From Hymenobacter edaphi (GTDB lineage: Bacteria > Bacteroidota > Bacteroidia > Cytophagales > Hymenobacteraceae), in the NCBI RefSeq assembly GCF_003258365.1, contig NZ_QHKM01000002.1:620001-684000 (forward strand): a stretch of 64,000 bases of DNA, in the 5' to 3' direction. A program made the translations under genes and the position numbers. Shown piece after piece: positions 53,481 to 62,886 of this stretch (the stretch's first letter is position 1; each line of letters opens with the position of its first letter). The notes under the pieces were generated by a model, which worked only from the letters and a program-made list of their open reading frames with translations, searched no databases and was not told the origin of the DNA.

Positions 53481-54492
53481 AAAATCGTTCGAGGAAATGC
53501 GCTATCTGCGCGGTTTCGATCAGGAAGCCGTCGTGCCCGTAGCCCGACTCCATTTCGGCGTACATGGCGCCCGGAATGTGCCGCGCCAGGAGCTGCTGCT
53601 CGGCGGGCGGAAACAGCACGTCGGAGGTGATGCCGAGCACCAGCGTGCGGGCCTGCACCCGCCCCAGGGCCGCCGCCACGCCGCCGCGCCCGCGCCCCAC
53701 GTGGTGCGCGTCCATGATGTGCGAGAGCGTGACGTAGCTGTAGGCGTTGAAGCGGGCCGTGAGCTTGTCGCCCTGGTACTGCTGGTAGCTGCTGGCCCGG
53801 TGAAAAGTGGGTAGCTCGTCGTCGGCCTCGGCCTGGCTGCGGCCGTAGGCTTCGTAACTGCGGTAGCTGAGCAGGGCAATGGCCCGGGCGGCGCGCAGGC
53901 CGAGCTGCCCGCCCTCGGGCCCGCCGCCGGCGTAGGTGCAATCGGCCTGAATGGCCAGGCGCTGGGCCTCATTGAAGGCAATGCCCCAGGGCGAGTGTTG
54001 GGCGTTGGTGGCCAGCAGCACAAGGTGCTCAAACACCGCCGGCTGCGCTATGGCCCACTCCACTGCCTGCTGCCCGCCCAAGGAGCCGCCGATGACGGTG
54101 TGAATCTTGGTCAGGCCCAGGTGCTGGCGCAGCTGCTCGTGGGCCGCCACCAAGTCGCGCACCGTCAGGCGCGGGAAGGCGGCGTAGAGCGGCTTGTGGC
54201 GCGGGGCCACCGGCGTCAGCGGGCCGGTGCTGCCGTAGCAGGAGCCGAGCACGTTGGCGCACACGATAAACCAGTCGGCCGGGTCGAAATAGTCGCCCGC
54301 GCCGAACAGGCCCGGCCACCAGCTCAGCACGTCGGCATTGGCCGTCAGCGCGTGACACGCCCAGATGACGTTGTCGCGGGCTTCGTTGAGCGTGCCGTAG
54401 GTGTGGTAGGCAATCTGCACGCCGTCGAGCTGCCCGCCGCATTCCAGCGGCAGCGGCTCGGCCAGGGGTAGCACTTGGGGGTTGCTGCTCAT
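53458..54492 (-). CDS. metX: Homoserine O-acyltransferase
   Basis: 344 residues from ATG 54492; the frame extends to 54660 through the intercistronic hairpins. Transfers an acyl (acetyl expected) group to homoserine, activating it for sulfhydrylation by MetY. Alpha/beta hydrolase fold of the HTA family: NVIWACHALTANADVLSWWP, GSCYGSTGPLTP (oxyanion), nucleophile HTVIGGSLGGQQAVEW (Ser137), RHPGDR-like HAQH region, LVLGITSDVLFPP (Asp) and ESGYGHDGFLIE (His). Acetyl versus succinyl specificity cannot be read. Second gene of metY-metX-hom; preceded by a strong hairpin. Confidence 0.94.
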   Translation of the reverse strand: MSSNPQVLPLAEPLPLECGGQLDGVQIAYHTYGTLNEARDNVIWACHALTANADVLSWWPGLFGAGDYFDPADWFIVCANVLGSCYGSTGPLTPVAPRHKPLYAAFPRLTVRDLVAAHEQLRQHLGLTKIHTVIGGSLGGQQAVEWAIAQPAVFEHLVLLATNAQHSPWGIAFNEAQRLAIQADCTYAGGGPEGGQLGLRAARAIALLSYRSYEAYGRSQAEADDELPTFHRASSYQQYQGDKLTARFNAYSYVTLSHIMDAHHVGRGRGGVAAALGRVQARTLVLGITSDVLFPPAEQQLLARHIPGAMYAEMESGYGHDGFLIETAQIAHFLERFYVQTFAH

Positions 54493-54510
54493 AGGATTTG
54501 AAAACTTATT

Positions 54511-54558
54511 CTTTGCTCCCGGCCCCTTCCGCCGATGGGAAGGGGCCGGAAAGCAAAG
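54511..54558 (-). other. Strong intercistronic hairpin upstream of metX
   Basis: Inner 12-bp perfect stem CCGGCCCCTTCC/GGAAGGGGCCGG and outer 6-bp CTTTGC/GCAAAG with a 2-3 nt internal loop, ending 18 nt before the metX ATG. No U-run, so not a classical terminator. A second hairpin lies at 54624-54656 (GGAAGCCGG/CCGGCTTCC). Confidence 0.6.
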
Positions 54559-54673
54559 AGGCCGAAGCGTGGGACGCGGCGCTTTCTCCCGAAACACCGC
54601 GCCCGCGCCCCGCAAGCTGGATGGGAAGCCGGTTCCATGGCAGCGGGCCGGCTTCCGCAAGGTTCCCTCCCTG

Positions 54674-56264
<1,591 letters not shown>

Positions 56265-56271
56265 GGGCGCA

Positions 56272-56430
56272 CTACCAACAACAGCAACAACACATCATAG
56301 CGCCGCGCATCGGCTGCGGGCGCATTCGGGCGCTACCAGCGGCGGGGGCGGCTACGGACAAACCGGTAGCGGGCGCCGCTGCGGGAAGCGGTGACAAATG
56401 ATGGTCGGACGTGAGGGGGTAGTGGCTCAT
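56272..56430 (-). CDS. Candidate poly-cysteine leader peptide of metY-metX-hom
   Basis: A frame ends MRGAMMCCCCCW-stop, with five consecutive Cys codons (TGT TGT TGC TGT TGT) right before Trp and TAG. Starts possible at 56430 (52 codons, MSHYPLTSDHHLSPLPAAAP...), 56325, 56310 or 56298; the 56430 ATG lies 10 nt after the riboswitch's last pairing base, with a purine-rich AGGAAGGGG upstream. Cys is rare and a five-run followed by stop, in the leader of a sulfur-amino-acid operon, is the classic form of an attenuation peptide that senses tRNA-Cys charging; similar poly-Cys frames are known from mycobacteria. No hydrophobic or enzymatic domain. Which start is used is unknown. Confidence 0.6.
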   Translation of the reverse strand: MSHYPLTSDHHLSPLPAAAPATGLSVAAPAAGSARMRPQPMRGAMMCCCCCW

Positions 56431-56439
56431 GGCACGCGG

Positions 56440-56557
56440 TTTATTTTTCCCCTTCCTGAAGTGGTCAGTGGGGCAGGATTTGGCACCTGCCGGCTTGTGC
56501 GTTGCCGGTGGTTGCCAGAGGGTCACGGAGCCTAGTCTCTCGCCTCTTCGGAATAAA
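56440..56557 (-). promoter_or_regulatory. SAM-I type riboswitch (S-box) controlling metY-metX-hom
   Basis: Minus strand reads TTTATTCCGAAGAGGC, GAGAGACTAGGCTCC, GTGACCCTCTGGCAACC, then an ACCGGC...GCCGGC hairpin (P3) and AGGTGCCAAATCCTGCC, then ACCACTTCAGG-AAGGGG and AAAAATAAA. This follows the SAM-I core (AGAGxGGxGAGGGAxxGGC, GCAACC, GGTGCxAA-TCC) with P1 formed by TTTATT/AATAAA and CC/GG. No expression-platform terminator with U-run is visible after it; switching may act on the poly-Cys frame or on downstream hairpins. Starts about 39 nt after the promoter's -7 box. Excellent fit with a Met biosynthesis operon. Confidence 0.9.
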
Positions 56558-56595
56558 TGCGTCAAAAAATCCTGCGCCGGTAGCAGCAGGTGGCA

Positions 56596-56626
56596 CAAAG
56601 GTAGCGCCGGTTATGTAAAACGCAAA
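56596..56626 (-). promoter_or_regulatory. Consensus promoter of metY-metX-hom leader
   Basis: TTTG (56626-56623), exactly 19 nt, TACCTTTG (56603-56596) on the minus strand, the textbook Bacteroidota promoter. Start of transcription expected near 56589, giving a leader of about 530 nt before metY. Confidence 0.88.
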
Positions 56627-56872
56627 TCCGGCCAAAAGTTTTTTTACGGCTGCGGAAAGTGCGTCGGAAACCGCCCTGCGGGCTGGTCGGCGCGGAAAAT
56701 AATATTCCCGGGTGCGCTATTCGGGTTGTCGTCCTGGCATTTTTCACCGCTCACCCGGCGTGTCTGCAAGGGCTTTGTCACCCCCGAACGATAAGCGGAA
56801 CGGCGACTCATGGTACCCTCGAGGTGGGGCGCCAGATGCAGGCGGATGCGCTTTTACCCCAGGCTCGAATAC

Positions 56873-56910
56873 AAAAAAACGCCCCGGGGGGCGGACCCAG
56901 GGCGTTTTGG
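56873..56910 (-). terminator. Rho-independent terminator of LysM gene
   Basis: CAAAACGCCC pairs with GGGCGTTTTTTTG; minus strand ends in a seven-T run. About 22 bp after the stop codon (56933). Also forms a terminator-like hairpin in the other direction. Confidence 0.8.
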
Positions 56911-56932
56911 TACTCGGAGGCGAACGGGTAGC

Positions 56933-57244
56933 TTACAGCTTGGGCAGCTGCAGCACCTGGCCCACCTCGATGTGGTCGGGGTTGGAGCCGATGGTGGACT
57001 TGTTGGCGTCGTAAATCTGGTGCCACTTGGCGGCGTCGCCGTAGTGGCGCTTGGCAATCTTCGACAGCGAGTCGCCGCTTACTACGGTATACGACTCGCC
57101 CTGGGTGGCGGCAGGAGCGGCGGGTTGGCCGGCGGCCGGCTGGGTTTTGTTGCCGAAGAAATCGGAGGCGCTGCCGGTTTGCGGTTGCGTGGGCTGGACG
57201 GGCTTTTTTTCGCCCTTATCGCTCAGGAAATCAAAGAGTCCCAT
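56933..57244 (-). CDS. Small LysM-domain protein
   Basis: 103 residues. No signal peptide (MGLFDFLSDKGEKKPVQPTQ), so cytoplasmic or exported by another route. Pro/Gln/Ala-rich linker to residue about 55, then one LysM domain (about 55-103): YTVVSGDSLSKIAKRHYGDA and KWHQIYDANKSTIGSNPDHI, with VGQVLQLPKL. The overall plan and the GLFDFLSDKG start resemble the YgaU/XkdP-type BON-LysM potassium-binding proteins, here without a BON domain. Role may be peptidoglycan or K+ related. Ends before a strong terminator. Unlike the transglycosylase LysMs, it is not Lys-rich. Confidence 0.85.
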   Translation of the reverse strand: MGLFDFLSDKGEKKPVQPTQPQTGSASDFFGNKTQPAAGQPAAPAATQGESYTVVSGDSLSKIAKRHYGDAAKWHQIYDANKSTIGSNPDHIEVGQVLQLPKL

Positions 57245-57448
57245 GGTCGTGTCTTGGTTGAGGTGTGGGGGAAGGAGGCAAAAACCAGCTGGTTAATGAA
57301 TCAGCCCTGCTCTACGCGGATGCCCCGGCGAATGTTGCAGCTTAACCCTTTGTCCACCTGCCCGTAAGAAACGCCGCAGCGGTTGCCTGCTCAACGGTAG
57401 CCGCCAGCATACGTCCTTGTTTCATCCCCCTAATTCCAGACACGCTCC

Positions 57449-57868
57449 ATGAAACGTCCATTCAACACCCCGCTGCATTACCTGGCCAGCCTGTTGCTGC
57501 TGCTCTCGCTCTTTACCTACGCCTGCGGCAGCAAGGAAGGCAAGGTAGAAGGCGCCAACATGCTCTACGGCACCGACAGCAAAGTATGGAAAACCCACAA
57601 AGAGGAAGACGCCACCGGCGACAAGGTCAAACAGACCTCCGAGCAGAAACAGGAGGAAATCCGCTTCTTCGCCAACGGCCAGTACGTCATGTCCTCGCCC
57701 ACCGAGTCGATTAACGGCAAGTACACCTTCGACCAGGCCGGCAAGAAGATTACCATGACCCCCGACAACGGCAACATGGCCAACACCTTCGACGTGGCTA
57801 CGCTCACCGATGACCGCCTGACGCTGCGCAGCCCCGAAGGCGCCGAACTGCAGCTCGAAGCCGACTAA
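57449..57868 (+). CDS. Small lipocalin-like lipoprotein
   Basis: 139 residues. Signal with lipobox SLFTYAC (Cys26), acidic/basic loop KTHKEEDATGDKVKQTSEQK, then FFANGQYVMSSPTESINGKY and TFDQAGKKITMTPDNGNMAN, a beta pattern typical of the small lipocalin-like/DUF proteins of Bacteroidota. Ligand unknown. A TAnnTTTG promoter is not clear in the 200 bp upstream. Terminated by a strong hairpin. Confidence 0.8.
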   Translation: MKRPFNTPLHYLASLLLLLSLFTYACGSKEGKVEGANMLYGTDSKVWKTHKEEDATGDKVKQTSEQKQEEIRFFANGQYVMSSPTESINGKYTFDQAGKKITMTPDNGNMANTFDVATLTDDRLTLRSPEGAELQLEAD

Positions 57869-57887
57869 GCAACTCGCTTATCTGCAC

Positions 57888-57922
57888 AAAAAGCCCCGGT
57901 AGCACATCTATCGGGGCTTTTT
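57888..57922 (+). terminator. Rho-independent terminator
   Basis: AAAAAGCCCCGGTAG pairs with CTATCGGGGCTTTTT (57888-57902, 57908-57922; one G-U), 20 bp after the lipoprotein stop. Confidence 0.92.
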
Positions 57923-57951
57923 GCTGTGCGGGGCTAGCCGTCAAATCAGCC

Positions 57952-58001
57952 CGCGAGATTCTACGTCGCCCTGCGGTTCGCTGCGCTTGGTCGGAATGAC
58001 G
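57952..58001 (-). repeat. REP-like interspersed repeat
   Basis: Complement reads CGTCATTCCGACCAAGCGC, AGCGAACCGCAGGGCGACG and TAGAATCTCGCG; shares GCGCAGCGAACCGCAGG with 61418-61473 (one base different beyond it), in opposite orientation. Lies 30 bp before the gene at 58032 ends. Confidence 0.7.
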
Positions 58002-58031
58002 GGCTGGATTGGATTGCTGCCAGCAGGCAGT

Positions 58032-59108
58032 TTATGAGGTCATCACCTCCTTGACGGCCTGCTTGCCGAACACCCGGCCCACCCAGCGGGGCAGGAAGAT
58101 GGTGCCAAGCACGAGGTAGAGGTAGTAGGTGACGATGCGGTAAAGCAGCAGGATGAAGTTGGTGACGGTAGCCGAGCCGGCGAAAGAGCGGAAAAACATC
58201 GGGAAGGCGCCCTCGGCAAAGCCCGCGCCGCCGGGCGTAATGGCAATCAGCAGCACGACTTTGTAGACCAAGTTGCGGGCGAATATGGTGCCGAACGAGC
58301 CCCACGACACGTCGATAAAAGCCGCAATCAGGCAGCCGATGACCAGGTAGCGGGCCGTCCAGACGAAGGCGGTGCTCAGGGCGGCTTCGGCCCAGTAGCG
58401 GAAGCTATTGCCGCGCAGCTCGGCCGAGGCGTGCACCATTTCCAGCCCGTGGTGGTAGGCCCGGCGGCGCCAGCGGTGCAGCCCCTTCAGCGAGAACAGG
58501 CGCACCAGAAAGCGCTTTACCGAGTGCGGGTTGATGAACAGCGCGTAGGCCATCAGCCCGGAGTAGGCCATGGTGAACACGTAGCTGACCCAGAAAGCCA
58601 CCTTCAGCGTGGTGACCAGGCTGCCCGAGCCCAGCGTTTCGTGGGGGAAAATATAGTCGCCGGCCAGCAGCCACACCAGCGGCCCGGCCACCACGAAGTA
58701 GAGGTTGTCGAGCATGGCCGTGACCATGATGTAGGCGAGGGACTTGCCCAGCGGAATGCCTTCCTTGTTGAGCAGCAGCGAGGCAATGGCCGTGCCGCCC
58801 ACCGCCGAGGGCAGCAGGCAGGAGGCAAACTCCCAGATCATAATCACGTCGACGCTCTGCTTCCACGACAGCTGCTTTTCCGCAATGTGGCGGATGCGGT
58901 ACATGTAGCCCACGTCGCGAACCAGCAGCACCAGCAGGGTGATGAGCAGCCACCCGGGCTTGGCGTTGCCGAGCGCGGCCAGGTCGCCGGGCTGGTAGCT
59001 GCGCCAGAACATAAACCCGACCACCCCGAGCCCAATGACCACTGGCAGCAGCATGCGCGAAGGCGAGAGTTTATCGAGCAGCTGGCGGTCCTGCTGGGTG
59101 GTGCTCAT
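58032..59108 (-). CDS. Integral membrane flippase-like protein (UPF0104 / LPG synthase TM-like)
   Basis: 358 residues from ATG 59108 (the frame extends to 59135). Seven to eight hydrophobic helices (LLPVVIGLGVVGFMFW, LAALGNAKPGWLLITLLVLL, GSLVTTLKVAFWVSYVFTMA, VVLLIAITPGGAGFAEGAFP). Motifs FASCLLPSAVGGTAIASLLL and TPGGAGFAEGAF are characteristic of the lysylphosphatidylglycerol synthase TM-region family (UPF0104), which lacks the cytoplasmic synthase domain here. Possibly a lipid or glycan transporter. Divergent from dxs with 285 bp between. Confidence 0.85.
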   Translation of the reverse strand: MSTTQQDRQLLDKLSPSRMLLPVVIGLGVVGFMFWRSYQPGDLAALGNAKPGWLLITLLVLLVRDVGYMYRIRHIAEKQLSWKQSVDVIMIWEFASCLLPSAVGGTAIASLLLNKEGIPLGKSLAYIMVTAMLDNLYFVVAGPLVWLLAGDYIFPHETLGSGSLVTTLKVAFWVSYVFTMAYSGLMAYALFINPHSVKRFLVRLFSLKGLHRWRRRAYHHGLEMVHASAELRGNSFRYWAEAALSTAFVWTARYLVIGCLIAAFIDVSWGSFGTIFARNLVYKVVLLIAITPGGAGFAEGAFPMFFRSFAGSATVTNFILLLYRIVTYYLYLVLGTIFLPRWVGRVFGKQAVKEVMTS

Positions 59109-59263
59109 GCGGTGGGAGGCGTTGGTGACAGGCAAAAGTACGGACTTGGTTCGCCGTGGATGGTGATGAAACGGTTTTCGCGGGAAAGTAGCCGGCTCGG
59201 TTCGGGGCTCCGGTTTTCAGGGGGCAACCCGGGCGCTGAGCCAATGGAATGACAACCTTCTAC

Positions 59264-59297
59264 TTTGAACCGTCGGCCTGAAAATATCGTACCTTTG
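59264..59297 (+). promoter_or_regulatory. Promoter of dxs
   Basis: TTTG (59264-59267), 22-nt spacer, TACCTTTG (59290-59297). Exact boxes, spacer slightly long; start expected about 90 nt before the dxs ATG. Confidence 0.7.
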
Positions 59298-59393
59298 CCC
59301 GCTAGCCTGCGCTTCATTGCTGAGCTCCCGCAACAATCTGGCTGTTAAGCCGGTTAGCCGACTACTCCCACTCGCCGTCGTAATTAAACCCCG

Positions 59394-61337
59394 ATGATTG
59401 TCGAACCTGGACCCCTGCTGGCGGCGATAAACTCGCCCGCCGATCTGAAAGAGTTGCGCGAAGACCAGCTGGTTCAGGTCAGCCAGGAACTGCGGCAATA
59501 CATTATCGATACGGTATCCATCTACGGCGGGCACTTCGGCGCCTCGCTGGGCGTGGTGGAGCTGACGGTGGCCCTGCACTACGTGTTCAACACGCCCTAC
59601 GACCAGCTGGTGTGGGACGTGGGCCACCAGGCCTACGGCCACAAAATCCTGACCGGCCGCCGCGCGCAGTTTCACACCAACCGCAAGTACCAGGGCCTCT
59701 CGGGTTTCCCCAAACGCTCCGAAAGCGAGTACGATGCCTTCGGGGTGGGCCACAGCAGCACCAGCATCGGGGCGGCGCTGGGCATGGCCGTAGCTTCCGA
59801 TTACAAAGGCGAGTTTGACCGGCAGCACATTGCCGTTATCGGCGACGGGGCCATGACGGCCGGCATGGCCTTTGAGGCCCTGAACCACGCCGGAGTGGAG
59901 AAATCCAACCTGCTGGTTATCCTCAACGACAACTGCATGAGCATCGACCCCAACGTGGGCGCGCTCAAGGAATACCTCACCGACATCACCACCTCCCGCA
60001 CCTACAACCGGGTGCGCGACGAGCTGTGGAACGTGCTCGGCAAGCTCAGCAAGTTCGGGCCCAACCCGCAGGCCATTGCCAGCAAGGTTGAGTCGGCCAT
60101 GAAGGCGACGCTGATGAAGCAGAGCAACCTGTTCGAGTCGCTGAAGTTCCGCTACTTCGGCCCCGTCGACGGGCACGACGTGCAGCACCTGGCCGCTATT
60201 CTGAAGGACCTGAAGTCGATTCCGGGGCCCAAGCTGCTGCACTGCGTCACGACCAAGGGCAAGGGCTACGCGCTGGCCGAAAAGGACCAGACGCTGTGGC
60301 ACGCGCCGGGGCTGTTCGACAAAATCACCGGCGAGATTTACAAGAAAACGCCCGACAAGCCCCAGCCGCCCAAGTACCAGGACGTGTTCGGGCACACGAT
60401 GGTGGAGCTGGCCGAGCAAAACCCCAAAATCATGGGTGTGACGCCGGCTATGCCCTCAGGCTGTTCGCTGAACATCATGATGGCGGCCATGCCCGACCGC
60501 GCCTTCGACGTGGGCATTGCCGAGCAGCACGCCGTCACCTTCTCCGCGGGCCTCGCCACGCAGGGGCTGGTGCCGTTCTGCAACATCTACTCGTCTTTTA
60601 TGCAGCGGGCCTACGACCAGGTCATCCACGACGTGGCCCTGCAGAACCTGCACGTGGTGTTCTGCCTCGACCGCGCCGGTTTCGCCGGGGCCGACGGCGC
60701 CACCCACCACGGCGCCTACGACCTGGCCTACATGCGCTGCGTGCCCAACATGGTCGTTGCCTCGCCCATGAACGAGGAAGAGCTGCGCAACCTGATGTAC
60801 ACCGCCACGCTGCCCGAAAACGCCGGTCCCTTCACCATCCGCTACCCCCGCGGCGAAGGCGTGATGCCGGAGTGGCGCAAGCCCCTGCAGCGCGTGGCCG
60901 TGGGCACCGGCCGCACCGTCCGCGAAGGCCAGGGCGACGTAGCTATCCTCACGCTGGGCCACATCGGCAACTACGCCGTGCGCGCCACCCAGCAGCTGCT
61001 CACCGAAGGCCTCGACACCGGCCATTACGACCTGCGCTTCTGCAAGCCCCTCGACGAGGAGCTGCTGCACCAGGTATTCAGCCGCTACAAGGCCGTGGTG
61101 ACGGTGGAAGACGGCTGCCTGCCCGGCGGCTTCGGCGCGGCGGTGCTGGAGTTTATGGCCGACCACGGCTACTCGCTGCCCGTCAAGCGCCTCGGCATCC
61201 CCGACCGCGTGGTGGAGCACGGCTCCCAGGATGAGCTGTACAAGGAATGCGGCTACGACGCCGCTGGCATTGCCCAGGCCGTGCGCGACATGCAGGCCAA
61301 GGTGACGGACGCCCGCACGAGCAAGCTGCTACGGTAG
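59394..61337 (+). CDS. dxs: 1-deoxy-D-xylulose-5-phosphate synthase
   Basis: 647 residues. Condenses pyruvate and glyceraldehyde-3-phosphate to DXP, the first step of the MEP isoprenoid pathway, with thiamine diphosphate. N-terminal ThDP domain: GGHFGASLGVVELTVALHYV, VWDVGHQAYGHKILTGR, GVGHSSTSIGAALGMA, IGDGAMTAGMAFEALNHAG with NDNCMSID (ThDP/Mg). Central PYR-like domain: FNVGIAEQHAVTFSAG-like DVGIAEQHAVTFSAGLATQG, SFMQRAYDQVIHDVALQ and FVGDGATHHGAYD-like GADGATHHGAYDLAYM. C-terminal transketolase domain: VEDGCLPGGFGAAVLEF. Full length. It diverges from the flippase-like gene and ends at a strong terminator. Confidence 0.97.
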   Translation: MIVEPGPLLAAINSPADLKELREDQLVQVSQELRQYIIDTVSIYGGHFGASLGVVELTVALHYVFNTPYDQLVWDVGHQAYGHKILTGRRAQFHTNRKYQGLSGFPKRSESEYDAFGVGHSSTSIGAALGMAVASDYKGEFDRQHIAVIGDGAMTAGMAFEALNHAGVEKSNLLVILNDNCMSIDPNVGALKEYLTDITTSRTYNRVRDELWNVLGKLSKFGPNPQAIASKVESAMKATLMKQSNLFESLKFRYFGPVDGHDVQHLAAILKDLKSIPGPKLLHCVTTKGKGYALAEKDQTLWHAPGLFDKITGEIYKKTPDKPQPPKYQDVFGHTMVELAEQNPKIMGVTPAMPSGCSLNIMMAAMPDRAFDVGIAEQHAVTFSAGLATQGLVPFCNIYSSFMQRAYDQVIHDVALQNLHVVFCLDRAGFAGADGATHHGAYDLAYMRCVPNMVVASPMNEEELRNLMYTATLPENAGPFTIRYPRGEGVMPEWRKPLQRVAVGTGRTVREGQGDVAILTLGHIGNYAVRATQQLLTEGLDTGHYDLRFCKPLDEELLHQVFSRYKAVVTVEDGCLPGGFGAAVLEFMADHGYSLPVKRLGIPDRVVEHGSQDELYKECGYDAAGIAQAVRDMQAKVTDARTSKLLR

Positions 61338-61356
61338 CCGCTCCAAGCTGCAACTG

Positions 61357-61392
61357 AAACCGCCCCGCTGGATTCGTCCGGCGGGGCGGTTT
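61357..61392 (+). terminator. Rho-independent terminator of dxs
   Basis: AAACCGCCCCGC pairs with GCGGGGCGGTTT (61357-61368, 61381-61392), then TGCG. 20 bp after the stop. Confidence 0.9.
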
Positions 61393-61417
61393 TGCGTTAG
61401 GCACGAAGCTAAAAGGA

Positions 61418-61473
61418 CGTCAATCCGAGCGCAGCGAACCGCAGGTCGACGTAGTCAAGAACCTCGCGTGCTG
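61418..61473 (+). repeat. REP-like interspersed repeat
   Basis: CGTCAATCCGAGC, GCAGCGAACCGCAGGTCGAC, GTAG, then CTCGCGTGCTG; matches 57952-58001 (core GCGCAGCGAACCGCAGG) and 20771-20827 (CTCGCGTGCTG end). Directly after the dxs terminator. Confidence 0.7.
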
Positions 61474-61613
61474 GCGTCATGCGTCTGCGCCGAGTCCGGC
61501 AGGCACAAAAACCTGCCATCCGCTTATCGGGGTCCGTAATGAGAGTAGTCAGTCAATCAATCTATCCTGATTCGTTACCGCGTACGTAGATTCTCCACCT
61601 ATCCGCCCCACCG

Positions 61614-62327
61614 ATGCGCCTGCTGTTCCTGCTGCCCCTGTTGCTGTCCTCCCTGCTCAACTGCAGCTGCACCCAATCTTCGCCCGCGCCGGCCGGTGCC
61701 GATATGCCGGTTACGCCCGCGCCCAGCGGCGGCGCGGTGCGCTACCTCGCCCTCGGCGACTCCTACACCATTGGGCAGGGCGTGCCCGCGGCCGAGCGGT
61801 GGCCGGTGCAGCTGGCGGGCCTGAGTGGGGCGGCGGGCATTCAGAGCCCCGACATCATTGCCCAGACCGGCTGGACCACCAGCGAGTTGCAGCAGGCCAT
61901 TGCGGCCTCCGGCAACCAGAAAACCTACGACCTGGTGTCCTTGCTGATTGGGGTAAACAACCAGTTTCGGGGGCAGCCGCTGGCCACCTACCGCACCGAG
62001 TTTCGCCAGTTGATGAACACGGCCATTCGCTTCGCCGGCGACCGGCCCGGCCGGGTGGTGGTGCTGTCGATTCCCGACTGGGGCCAGTCGCCGATGGGGC
62101 GCACGTACGACCGCGCCCGCATCAGCCAGGAAATTGACCAGTTCAACGCCGCCGCCCGGCAGGAGTGCGCGGCCGCCGGCGTGGCCTTCGTCGATATTAC
62201 CGACCTGACGCGCGCCGCCAAGGACGACCCCGCGCAGTTTGCTGCCGACGGGCTGCACTACTCCGGCCCGCACATGCGCCAGTGGGCCACCCGCACGCTG
62301 CCGGTGGCGCAGGGGCTGTTGCGGTAA
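61614..62327 (+). CDS. SGNH/GDSL-family lipoprotein hydrolase
   Basis: 237 residues. Signal with lipobox LSSLLNCSC, so anchored near residue 19. SGNH hydrolase blocks: YLALGDSYTIGQGVPAAERW (nucleophile Ser), TGWTTSELQQAIAAS, LIGVNNQFRGQPLATYRTEF (Gly-Asn oxyanion), VVLSIPDWGQSPMG and AADGLHYSGPHMRQWA (Asp-His). All four blocks are intact, so an active esterase. Substrate unknown; surface or periplasmic carbohydrate ester likely. Convergent with hxlR (62343), 15 bp apart, with no clear terminator. Confidence 0.9.
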   Translation: MRLLFLLPLLLSSLLNCSCTQSSPAPAGADMPVTPAPSGGAVRYLALGDSYTIGQGVPAAERWPVQLAGLSGAAGIQSPDIIAQTGWTTSELQQAIAASGNQKTYDLVSLLIGVNNQFRGQPLATYRTEFRQLMNTAIRFAGDRPGRVVVLSIPDWGQSPMGRTYDRARISQEIDQFNAAARQECAAAGVAFVDITDLTRAAKDDPAQFAADGLHYSGPHMRQWATRTLPVAQGLLR

Positions 62328-62342
62328 GGGCAGCAGTCGGCG

Positions 62343-62711
62343 TCAGTGTTGGTGAGCAGCCGCGGGCAGCGGCTCGGCGCGCTCCAGAATCCGCTCCCGG
62401 TGATGCACCCCCCACTCGCGGATTTCGCCAATGACGCGCTCCAGGGTGCGGCCGTAGTCGGTGAGGGCGTATTCCACCGAAATGGGCACCGTGTCGTACA
62501 CCGTGCGGCGCACCAGCTCGTGGCTTTCCAGGTCTTTCAGCTCGGCCGATAGTACCTTGGCCGTTACCCCGATTTCGCGCTGGATTTCCTTGAAGCGCCG
62601 CTCCTTGATGGATAGCAGCATGATGATGGGAATTTTCCACTTGCCGCCGAGTACGTCCATGGCGTCGCGCAGGGGGCGGAGGTAAGCGTTGCAGGCTTGG
62701 GGAGTTGACAT
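62343..62711 (-). CDS. HxlR-family transcriptional regulator
   Basis: 122 residues. Single winged helix-turn-helix: CNAYLRPLRDAMDVLGGKWK (with the conserved Cys near the N-terminus), IPIIMLLSIKERRFKEIQRE, IGVTAKVLSAELKDLESHEL, VRRTVYDTVPISVEYALTDY, GRTLERVIGEIREWG. The Cys at residue 7 matches the redox or quinone-sensing Cys of HxlR/YodB regulators. It is divergent from the yceI gene with a palindrome between them, so yceI is the likely target. The family typically senses electrophiles, aldehydes or diamide. Confidence 0.92.
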   Translation of the reverse strand: MSTPQACNAYLRPLRDAMDVLGGKWKIPIIMLLSIKERRFKEIQREIGVTAKVLSAELKDLESHELVRRTVYDTVPISVEYALTDYGRTLERVIGEIREWGVHHRERILERAEPLPAAAHQH

Positions 62712-62769
62712 GGCAGTTGAGCGTAAGCCGTGGCGGTATCGGCGAAGTAACCGGTAACTCGCAGGTTAG

Positions 62770-62805
62770 TTGTAACAAATGTACGTACATAGATTCATAC
62801 CTTTG
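62770..62805 (+). promoter_or_regulatory. yceI promoter with embedded HxlR-operator-like palindrome
   Basis: TTG (62770-62772), 25-nt spacer, TACCTTTG (62798-62805). A perfect 12-base palindrome ATGTACGTACAT (62779-62790) lies in the spacer, where a bound regulator would block RNA polymerase. Spacer is longer than usual. Confidence 0.6.
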
Positions 62806-62886
62806 TCATGTTGCCTGCGTAATCAGGCCGCTTCACCTTCGACATCAACCCGCCGGCCGGGCCGGCACAACCACCAGCCTACTACT

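Noticed and set aside
54493-54673. Second SAM riboswitch upstream of metX
   Set aside because: The spacer has hairpins but no SAM-I core motifs such as GGCAACC or GGTGCCAAAT.
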